A DNA stretch of 64,000 bases from NCBI GenBank assembly GCA_035236585.1, contig CP141137.1, positions 43,732,057 to 43,796,056 of the forward strand. Direction: 5' to 3'. The notes under the pieces are model-generated. The model did no database searches, was not told the DNA's origin, and saw nothing but the letters and a program-made list of their open reading frames with translations. The stretch is from Warburgia ugandensis (Eukaryota > Streptophyta > Magnoliopsida > Canellales > Canellaceae). Every line of letters begins with the position of its first letter. The first letter of the stretch is position 1. Below, piece by piece: positions 54,372-64,000 of the stretch. The translations under genes were made by a program, and so were the position numbers.

Positions 54372-56369
54372 TGTATCATGCCCCTAACAACTAATTTAGG
54401 GGTTGTTCAAGTGATCTTTTTGTGTCTAAGTCTCATGTAGTTGAACCTGAATAAGTTTGCAAGTGAAGTTCCCTCAATGGTTTCAATTGGCTTTCTAAAT
54501 GTTTTAGGATTTCAACTTAAGGGCAATTTTTTAATTTCATTCACTTAGAATAATTACCTATGTGTCCTTCTTTATTCTCAGTTTAATGATACTTTCTTAT
54601 TTCTCCCATTATCAATAAGATGTTCAATTAGTGGTGATCATTTTCTTTATAATTTTAGCCTAGGGGTAATTTGGTAATTTTCTCCACTTATGATAAATTA
54701 CCTTTTTTTTCCTTCACAAATTTTAGTTTAGAGGTGGTTTTACCTTTCTCATATTATTAGCAAGAAGTGTCACTGGTGGTGTTCACATTTCTAAGTTGAA
54801 AAGGCCAAATTTTTCGTAATTTTCTTCGACTGGAATTTTGAAATTCGTAAAATGTCGTCTTCTTCACTTGACCCAAAACCATCAGCTAAGTGCAACTGGT
54901 TATTCAATTTCAAACATCTTCAGAGCTTGGAAAAATAAAGTTTTTCTTACCTTTCCCATAGTTTTCCCTTGCCCAAACCTACTGGTTCATTCAAATTTCA
55001 CCTATTTTCCATGGATTTCAAGTAAAAACATTAAGATATTGCTTCCTGCATAGCTGAACCGGGAAGTGGAGTTTACTGGTTTGTTCACCTCGTGGAGTTT
55101 GTAATTCCAATCCTAAGTTAGACATCTTGGAACTTTATGAAACCTCTTACTTCCAATTTCAAATTAAGAATCAAAACTTATCATTTCGGTGTCAACAGGT
55201 GGAGAAATGACACCGATTTCCGGCTACTGCGTTCAGGAAACTGCAGGTCGTTCCTTCCTATTTGGCATCCCCAAACATAAGATCTAGAATGACTTTTCAG
55301 TAAATATTTGTGCTATTTGGTAGTTCACTTAATGATCTAAAAGACCCATATTTTAGTTTCCATCGAAAAATTCATTTCATCCAATTTTAACCACATCTTT
55401 GAACGCCATTTTCCTGCAACTGTATCCAGGAAAATGGTGCTCACAAACCAGTAAGGTTTGTGTACTCCAAAATTTTATAAATCTGCTAGGAATTCCTTCA
55501 AAGATTTACATGAATCTTATGTGCATTCATCATGGAATGAAACCAAGGAAGGAAATTCAGGTTAATTGTGGAACAAAATACAGTTTAGACAATCTTTACT
55601 GTACGATCAATTACTGTTAGGATTCACACAGAGCACTGTATGATTAATGATCAAACGTTGCCATTGCATTCTTTAATCCTTGAATTGCTTGAAATTAAAG
55701 AAAGGTTTAGATTAGAATGTCAATCCAATAGGCATGAACAACTAAAATGAAGTTAATGGTTAGATTGCAATCATATGGAGAAAATTAATTGTCTAGTATT
55801 GTTTATATGGAATTAAATAGAATTTGATCATCAAAGTTTGATTAGAATTGCTATTTAAAGCACATTATGATAGTTTATGTAATTTAAGAAGATGTGACCA
55901 TTGAATCATTGATCTGGACAATGAATGGTAGATCAGATAAGGATATGATCATATCTCCCATGTCTAAATTAAAAATAATGACTACCAAACATCGAAATAG
56001 GCAAATATGACCTTTAGATGATGAATTGATTAAAGTGATTAACCTTGGATCAATGAAAGATCATAAGTCTAACAATTTCATGATTTTAAGATGATCTAAA
56101 CTGTTGGACCATGAGATGAGTAAAAATCTAATTTATGGATATAAAATAGTATGAAAGTTAGAACTAATGTTAAAAATATCAAATTTAGGCACATTATACA
56201 CACAAGTTGATTTACCATGGAGAGAGGACCATAAAAGCTGTGGAGAAAGGATAAACTAACAGAAGATGTAGGTAATCTGATACTACCAAGTTTTAAATAA
56301 ACTTCAAAATGAGAAGAAAGCTTGTGAACTATTATCAAGTTAGAATGGTTTGATTATACCAATGATTTG

Positions 56370-56404
<35 letters not shown>

Positions 56405-56814
56405 ATTTGAGCGTATATGATTTTCATGTAGATCCATGATTTATCATATGTTCCTTTTTGACATTCTTATAAATGATGCAAGTACATTGATATATGATTT
56501 TAATTTGATGTTCCATACCAATTTTGAAAGAACAATGAATCATTCAGTTTAAAGTATTCAAATGTTTACTTTAATTGTGAGGCATGAGAAATATTGTGAT
56601 TTGTATATGCATGTGTTTCATAATTTCAAAGGAATGCTTGAAAATGCATAGTTTTGCATATGATAGGATTTGAGATGTATGAATATGAATATGAATTGAT
56701 TTGGCTATGGGGCCATGCTTTGGAATGAATACTTGAGATACATGGCTTTGAATAAAGTATGCATACTATTTTATATGATTTAAGATGTATGGCGTTGATC
56801 TTTTGGTGGTGATT

Positions 56815-57195
56815 GCCCATTTGGTTGGTCTGTGTTAGTGGGTGCACAAAAGACTGTTGGTTAGTCCATGTGCAAGAGTTGCAATGTGACAGCTGGTTAG
56901 TCCATCTACATGTGTTGCGAATGGACAATTGGCTAGTCTACCTACATGTGTGGCAAATGAATCGTTGGTTGGTCTACCTACATGTTTTGCAAAGTGATTA
57001 TTGGTTAGTCTACTACATATATTGTAGATGGACCATTGTTTAGTCTGCCTACATGTGTTGCAAAGGGACATTTAGCTGAGTCCACCTTGCTGTGTGCACA
57101 AGGACTATTGGTTAGTTACCTTGCATAAGTGCAAAATGACTTGATGATTTGCCCTATATGTTCGTCTACCTAACATGTGTTGTCAAAAGACATTT
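56815..57195. repeat. 36-bp tandem repeat in LTR F, about ten copies
   Basis: Landmark 'ttggttagtct' at 56821, 56857, 56893, 56929, 56965, 57001, 57037, 57072 and 57108 gives a 36-bp period. The consensus continues 'acctacatgtgttgcaaa' and 'ggac'. The open frames on both strands (12-residue period) are a by-product because 36 is a multiple of three. Confidence 0.85.
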
Positions 57196-57420
57196 TGTGG
57201 TATTTGTTGTACTATCCATGATTTGTTTTTACATGATGAGTTGGTTATTTGAAATACAATACATTTGGTTGATAAAATAGTCTAGGTGTATATGTGCATA
57301 GTAATGAAGTTATTTGTGGTTTAAAATGACCAAAATGTAGTTTAATTGATTACTACTTTGAATTTTAAAGTAATCTAATGTTAATTGATTTGTCAAGTAT
57401 GATGCAAATTTTGTAGATGA

Positions 57421-57518
57421 CATACATACATACATACATACATACATACATACATACATACATACATACATACATACATACATACATACATACATACATA
57501 CATACATACATACATACA
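57421..57518. repeat. (CATA)n microsatellite
   Basis: About 24 perfect CATA units. The Met-Tyr-Val-Cys frames on the minus strand are products of this repeat. Confidence 0.98.
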
Positions 57519-58030
57519 TGTGTGCTTATGATGTATTCCATGTGATGGTTTATGGCCATGTGATTTTATCATTAGAAAAACCTTTCTTCAAATCATTGTA
57601 TGTGGATGCCGTGATTTTGGTTTTGTAGTATTGGATTATCTATTGAGTATGAAGTATACTCACCCTATCATTTTTACCACAGGTCAGCTTGGAAAGAATT
57701 AGAAATGATATTAAGATTCCAAGAATACCATTTGTGGATTAAAGAGGATAAATAGTGAGGTAATCTAATGTTTCATTATAAAACTCAAATTATGATGACT
57801 ATTAGGTAATATTTTGATCTTATATGCAATTTGAATTGTAATTAGGCTGTGTTTGACAAGTCTTAGGAATGTTAAATGTATTTGAAAAACAGAGGAAACT
57901 CTGCTGAATTTTTGGTAGAAATGTAGCCTCATTGGACCAAAATCCTTATTTTGAAAAAGAAAAAATGACACTCGAGGTTTTTATGAATGAATTTAAAATA
58001 AAAAGATTCTTCTGATGTTATTTGATTTTC

Positions 58031-59095
58031 TAAAATGGTTTTTAGTAGAGATCAATCTCGCTATGTAAATGTCTTTTATATTTAAAATGCATGTCAAAAA
58101 CACGAATCATCTCAAAATTTGCGTGAAAATACAGAGAAATAGTAAAGTGAAATGCTTGCTTCATTAGTGAATTAAGAAGGGAAAAGAGTTGTTCTCTTCC
58201 CTCCAACTCCACCTCTTCTTCTTCTTCTTCTTCCTCTCCTTGCTCCTCTCTACTTCCTTCCATTTTTTCCCCCTTGGTCTTCCTTATATAAATTGATGAG
58301 TAGCTAATGTTAATAACTACTACCTATCTTCTTAAGCCCCCCATTCACCTACCATTGACTCTCTCCTCCAATCACCATCTTTTGATAGAAGCAAATGATT
58401 CTAAGTGCTTTTTCTTCATAGAATTAGTAGCTCCCACTTGTTTACAAAAATTCAATTTACTATCTTACTTCTAACTAGCAACTCTCCTTATGACACATAC
58501 CAACAACATAGAGATATCATCCTTAAGATCTCCACCCTTTATCCATCCATCTAATTTTAGTTACTTGTTTTGACTTGATCATCACTTGAGGAGATCATCA
58601 AGAGTAATTTCTCATCACTACATGATATCCCATACACTCTCTTATCATCCATATGCTATACATATACATTCCCAACCTTGTGGGCCCTTTGATGTGTGAA
58701 AGAATGAAGGATTAAGTGAGACCCATGCATGAACTTTCACTTTCATCGCATAGTATGAGTGATCTAATCTTGTATGAGCTTGGTGGTGGAATAGATGAAC
58801 ATCCTCAAAGACTTGGGTATCTACGTCTTCAATTTATCTTGTACTTCCAAATTAGATCGATCTAAGCCATCCATTTATATTTAACCTTGATTGGTGAGAT
58901 AAAATGTTGATTGGCTTGATCTCTCCACTTGGATTCTAATATATGATCTATAAAACATAAAAAACTCCTAATTATTATTCTTTTACAAATTGGTTTAGAG
59001 AAAATCTAACATATGAGTGTAAAAATGATTAATCTTATGCACTAAACCAATACAAAATTTAGGGTTTTTGGAGACAAAATGAAGCACTCAAATAG
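58031..59095. other. Unassigned region before the satellite
   Basis: AT-rich, with a short TTC run (58210-58240) and a TATA-like 'ccttatataaattg' (58281-58294). It may be LTR-derived, but I could not align it to other LTRs in the window. No gene is seen. Confidence 0.35.
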
Positions 59096-62000
59096 GAAGT
59101 TCACAAACTTAATGTTTAAACTTTTAAACATGTTGGATATTCTTGGCACAATGTCAAAGCACATTAAGCACTAGCAAGTCCCAAGGCACAATGTCAAAAC
59201 ATTACATGTCCATGGAAGTCCCTAGGCACAAACTCAAATCACTTCAAGTCCTAAGAAGTTCCCAAACATAATGTCTAAACTCTTCAAGTTGTTGGATGTT
59301 CCTTGGCACAGTGTCCATGTGCTTGAAGAGATGGGAAGTCAGAACACACAATTCCAAAGAATTGCATGTCCTTGGAAGTCCCCAAGCACAAAGTTAAATC
59401 ACTTTTAGTCATGGGAAGCTTTTAGGAACAATGTATAAACATTTCAAGTTGTGGTATGATCTTTGGCACAATGTTCAAGCACTTTAAACACTAGGAACAC
59501 CATAGTAGTGTCAAACCATTACATTGTCCTTGGAAGTCTTGAGGAACAAATTCAAATCATTTCCAATCTTAGCAAGTTCCTAAACAAATATGTCTAAAAT
59601 TTTCAACTTGTTAGATGTTTCTTGGCAGAATGTTTAGAGCATTTTAAGTGTTGGGAAGTCCCAAAACACAATATCAAAAGATTGCATATCCTTGCAAATC
59701 CCTATGCACAATGTCAAATCACTTCAAGTTTAGGGAAGTTTCCAAACACAATGTCTAAAGTCTTCAAGCTGTTCAATAATCCTCAACACAATGTCCAAGA
59801 ACTTTAAGCATTGGTAAGTCTTAAGGCATAATGTCAAAACATTGCATATTCTTGGAAGACCCTAGGCACATTGTCAAATCACTTGTAGTCTTGGTAAGTT
59901 TCCAACACAATGTTTGAACTTTTCAAGCCAATGGATGATGCTTGGCACAATGATCAAGCACTTTAAGTGCTGTGAAACCCCTAGGCAGAATGTTAAAACA
60001 TTAGATATCCTTGGGAGTTATAAGGATCAAAGTCAAATTGCTTCGAGCAATAGGAAGTTACCAAATACAATGTCTTAACATTTCAAGCCATTGTATGATC
60101 CTTGGCATAATGTGAGATAAGCACTTGGAAGACCCAAGGTACAATGTCAAAACATTACAAGAACTTAGAATTCCCTTAGCACTAGGTCGATTCTCTTTGA
60201 TCCTTGGAAAGTTCTCCAAAACAATGTCAAACCTTTCAAGCCATTGGTTGATACTGAGCATAATGATCAAGAACATTATGCGCTACAAAGTCCCAAAGCA
60301 TATGATCAAAACTTTACATGTCCTTTGCACTAACTAGGCATAAAGTCAAGTCAGTTCGAGTACAGAAAAGTTCCCAAACACAATTTCTAAAATTTTTGTG
60401 CTATTGAATAATCCTTCACACAATGTCTAAGCACTTCAAGTCCCAGGAAGTCCCAAGATGCAATGTCAAAATATTAAATGTCCTTGGAAATCCCTAGGCA
60501 CAAAGTCAGATTACTTTAAGACTTTGGAAGTTCCCAAACACAATGTTAAAACTTTTCAAGTCATTAGATGATCCTTGACACAATTTTCAAGCACTTTAAG
60601 TGTTGGGAACTCCCAAGGTATAATTTCATAAAATTACATGTCCTTAGAAATCCCTAGACACAAAGTCAAATTCTTATGAGTCCTGGGAAGTTTTGAAGAC
60701 AATGACTAGACTTTTCAAACCCATGGTATATACTTGGAATAAAGTACATGCACTTTAAGCACTACTCAGCCCCAAAGCACAAAGTCAAAACATTACATGT
60801 CCTTGGAGGTCCTTAAGCACAAAGTTAAATCCTTTCAAGTACGAGGATATTCCAAGTCACTATGTCAAAATATTAAATGCCCTTGGTAGTACATGGAAAC
60901 AAAGTCAAATCATTATGACTGTAGGGAAGTTCCCAAACACAATGTTAAAAAATTTCAAGCTATTGGATGATCATTGGAATAATGTTCATGCACAATAAGT
61001 GTTGCCAAATCTAGACATAAGTCAAATCACTTCGTGTCTTAGGAAGTTCTCAAACACAATGTCTAATTTATTCAAGTTGTTGACTAATCCTAGGCACAAT
61101 ATCCAAGCACTTTTAGTGCCAAGAACAGCTAAGGTACAATGTTAAAACATTAATTGTCCTTGTAAGTCCATAGACACAAATTACTATGAGTTTAATGATG
61201 TTCCCAAACACAATGTATAAAAATTTCAAGTCATTGGATGATTCTTGGCATAATGTCTAAGGACATTAAGCACTTTAAAGTCCCAAGACACATTATCAAA
61301 ATATTACATGCCCCTGGAACTCCCTCGGCACAAAGTCCATTCACTTCAAATCTTAGTAAGATACCAAACATAATGTCTAAACTTTTCGAGTTGTTGGATG
61401 ATACTTGGCACAATGTCCGAGCACATTATGCACTGGAAGTCCCAAAGCACAATGTCACAATATTACTTGGCCTCAAGAGTACCTAAGCATAAAGTTAAAG
61501 TTAGTTCGAGTCCTGTCAAGTTCCCAAACACAATGTCACCACTTGTCAAGCCATTAGATGGTCCTGGGCACAATGTCCGATAACTTTAAGTACTAGGAAC
61601 TCTTAAGGCATAATGTCATAAGATTAAATAACCTTGGAAGTTCCTAAGCACATAGTGAAATCACTATGAGGCTTGGGAATTTTCCAAACATAAGGTTTAA
61701 ACTTTTCAAATTGTTGGATGTTCGCATGCATAATGTTCGAGCACATTCAACACTTGGAAGCTACAAAGCACAATGTCAAAATATTAATTTCTTTGGAATA
61801 TTTTTACACAAAGGAAAATAATTTGAAGTCCTGAGACGTTCCTAAACACAATATCTAAAATTTTCAAGCCTTTGGATGGTCCTTGGCACAATGTCCAAGC
61901 ACTTAAAGTGTTGGGAACTCCCAAGGAACAATGTCCAAACATTACGTGTCTTTGGAAATCCCTACCCACATAGTTAAGTCACAATGAGTCCTAAGAATTT

Positions 62001-63875
62001 CCCAAACACAATGTCTACACATTTCAAGCTAATGGATGTTCCATGCACAAAGTCTAATCACTTTAAGTGCAGGGAAGTCCCAAAGCACTACTTGTCCTTG
62101 GAAGTGCCAAGGCACAAAGTCAAATCAATTAGAGTCTTGGAAAGTTCCAAAAAGTAATGTTTAAACATTTCAATCAGTTGGATGTTCCTTGGCATAATGT
62201 CCAAGGACTTTAAGTGCTAGGAAGTTACAACACACAATGACCAAACATTTCATTCCTTGGCAGTCACTAGCAACAAAGTCAAATCACTTCGAGTCCATGG
62301 AAATTCCCAAGGATAATGTCTAAACTTTTTAGGTTATTAGATATTCCTTATCACAATATCCAACCACTTTAAGTGCTGGGAAGTCCCAAATCCCAATGTA
62401 AAAACATTGCATATCCTTGGAAGTCCCTTGACACAAACTCAAATTGCTTCGAGTTTTGGAAAGCATGTCCAAGCACTTTAAGTGACGGGAAGTCCCAAAG
62501 CACACTATGAAAACATTACATGTCCTTAGAAGACCAAAGGCACATAGTCAAATAGCTTAAAGTCCCAGTAAGTTTCCAACCACAATTTCTTCTCAAGCAG
62601 TTATATGACGCTTGGCACAATGTCCTTGCACATTAAGGGCTTTGGAAGTCCTTAAGCATAATGTCCAAACATTAAATGCCCTTAGGAGCAATAAGGCTTG
62701 GAGTCTCATCATTTCTAGACCATGGAAGTTCCCATACACAATTTCAAAACTTTTAAAGCTATTGGATGTTCCTATGAACTAAGTAAAAATTTTAAAATAG
62801 TGTGAAGCCCCAAAACACAATTTCAACACATTACATGTCCTTAGAAGTACCTAGGCACAAAGTTAAATCACTTCATGTCCTAGAGGTTCTTAAACATAAT
62901 GCCTAAACTTTTCAAACCACTAAATGATCCTTGCCACAATATCTAAGCACTTTAATAGTTGGGAAGTCGCAAAGCACAATGTCAACACATTACATGTCCT
63001 TGGAAGTCCCTAGGAACAAAGTTCTATTATTTTGAGTCTTGGGAAATTTCCAAACACAATGTCAAAACTTTTCAAGCCATTGGAGGATGCTAGGCACAAT
63101 GTCCATGCACTTTATGGGATGGAAGTCCCTACGTACTATGTCAAAATATTAGATTTCCTTAGGAGACACAAGACTAGAAGTCAAACCACTTTGAACCATG
63201 GGAAGTTACCAAACACAATGTCTAAACTTTTCATGTCGTTGAATCATGCTTGAAACAATGTCCTAGTACTTTAAGTTCTAGGAAGTCTCAAAGAACAATG
63301 TCAACACATTACATGTCCTTGAAAGTTCTTAGGCACAAAGTCAAATTACTTTGAGTCATAGGAAGTTTTCAAACACAATTTCTAAAATTTTTAGGTTGTT
63401 CTTAGCACAATTTCCAACTACTTTAAATGAAGTGTCAAAACATTACATGCCCTTTAAAGTTCTTAAGCACAAAGTCAAATAACTTCGAGTCCTAGGTAGT
63501 TTCTAAAGCCATTGGATGTTGTTGTGCATAATATTCAAGAATTTTAAGCATTGGAAAGTTCCAAGGCCCAATGTTAAAACATTACATGTCCTTAGAGGTC
63601 ACTAGGCACAAACTCAGATCACTTCAAATCCTGGGAAGCTCCTAAACCCAATGTCTAAACTTTTTAAGCTATTGGACATTCCTTGGCATAATATCCTAGC
63701 ACTTTAAGCAAAGGAAGTTCCTAAAGCATAATTTCAAAATATTACATGTCCTTAAAAGTCCCTAAGCCCAGAGTCAAATCACATCGAGTCCTAAAAAGTT
63801 CCCAAACTGAATGTCTTAACTTTTCAAGCAGTAAAATGTTCTTTGGCATAATGTATGAGCACTTTAAGCACTGAG
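59096..63875. repeat. Satellite array: about 30 copies of a 160-bp unit built from four 40-bp monomers
   Basis: The repeat unit is close to 160 bp, tracked by 'cattacatgtccttgg' recurring about every 159-160 bases. Each unit splits into four related 40-bp monomers: a 'aagtcccaaagcacaatgtc', b 'aagtccctaggcacaaagtc', c 'aagttcccaaacacaatgtc', d 'atgatccttggcacaatgtc', each followed by a 20-base partner ending in 'tgg' or 'ggg'. The a-b-c-d order is kept through nearly the whole array, with a few units shortened (around 60860, 62460, 63400). Copies are well diverged. Short open frames throughout are chance. Confidence 0.92.
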
Positions 63876-64000
63876 TGATAAGCATTCAATTTTGTATAAA
63901 AAGTACCCAATTAGTAGTCCATGTGTTATATATTATAGCACAAAAGTATAGGATTTTTTTAAAATTCATAACACATAATTTTCTAGCCTAATAATTCAAA
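63876..64000 (+). mobile_element. Start of an Athila-like LTR (B type) at the satellite edge
   Basis: Begins TGATAAGCATTCAATTTTG and aligns with the element B LTR start (29706 onward), including 'ccatgtgttat' and 'aattcataacacat'. It follows directly on a d-type satellite monomer ending 'ctgag' with no polypurine tract before it, so it is probably the 5' LTR of an element inserted into the satellite. It runs off the window. Confidence 0.7.

Larger units (their letters stand above)
54372..58030 (+). mobile_element. Chromovirus LTR remnant F, plus orientation
   Basis: Starts TGTATCATGCCCC, a typical Tekay-type LTR start. The beginning has several 'ggggtaatttggtaattttc'-like units (54510-54750), the middle has 'aacaggtggagaaatgacac' (55195-55214), and the end part has 'gaagtatactcaccctatca' plus 'accacaggt' (57649-57685), the conserved segment near the 3' side of these LTRs. 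Includes a TA run (56371-56394), a 36-bp tandem repeat and a CATA run. No coding part and no clear right end. Confidence 0.5.

Noticed and set aside
56626-57071. Frames with a 12-residue period on both strands
   Set aside because: Explained by the 36-bp tandem repeat, a multiple of three.
57310-57559. Frames with repeated Met-Tyr-Val-Cys
   Set aside because: Translation of a CATA microsatellite.
59622-63253. Frames of 60-82 codons in the satellite
   Set aside because: The satellite is non-coding; frames arise between sparse stops.
59096-63875. CRISPR-like array of direct repeats
   Set aside because: Repeats are contiguous with no unique spacers, and the context is a plant nuclear genome.

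Overview
This is nuclear DNA from a repeat-rich flowering plant. The only intact host gene is a plant-specific SRO (SIMILAR TO RCD ONE) gene with five coding exons and canonical GT-AG introns. The rest is Ty3/gypsy LTR retrotransposon remains (Tekay-like chromoviruses and Athila-like elements), RTE-type LINEs, an Au-type SINE, simple repeats, satellite arrays, a decayed KEA transporter gene and a decayed ribosomal DNA unit. Species cannot be read from the sequence.

Layout. 1-8371: a minus-strand Tekay-like chromovirus fossil with gag, protease and part of reverse transcriptase, flanked by parts of a very long LTR (over 5.1 kb) that holds three 401-bp tandem units. 8372-12668: two plus-strand RTE LINEs, one fairly fresh and one old, separated by a small LTR-element fragment. 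12870-15706: minus-strand pseudogene of a chloroplast K+ efflux antiporter (KEA1/KEA2 type) that still has introns. 15387-31322: Athila-like element B, split by Athila-like element A (17547-26405), which has two LTRs and a perfect TATGC target duplication. Both show gag but no pol. 31323-32690: LTR-like remnant. 32703-39090: fossil of a nuclear rDNA unit in minus orientation: the last ~70% of 26S rRNA (36697-39090) plus about 4 kb of probable intergenic spacer, including a tetrameric higher-order repeat array. 39095-39800: small TRIM-like LTR repeats. 41600-45870: the SRO gene, its downstream region and its promoter. 46575-46748: Au-like SINE. 48782-52703: Athila-like element C, again gag only. 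52704-58030: two chromovirus LTRs facing away from each other, with internal 32-bp and 36-bp tandem repeats. 59096-63875: a satellite of about 30 copies of a 160-bp unit, each made of four diverged 40-bp monomers. 63876-64000: start of another Athila-like LTR set into the satellite.

How it fits together. This looks like a pericentromere-like or heterochromatic repeat graveyard around one small gene island. The order of events can partly be read: the KEA pseudogene was cut by LINE 2 and abutted by element B, and B was then split by A. The 26S fossil was cut by TRIM-like repeats. The candidates most worth follow-up are the two higher-order repeat systems (the rDNA spacer tetramer and the 4 x 40-bp satellite) and the repeated finding of gag-only Athila-like elements. 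I found no evidence for a wholly new gene system. Boundaries inside LTR-derived regions are approximate because everything was aligned by eye.
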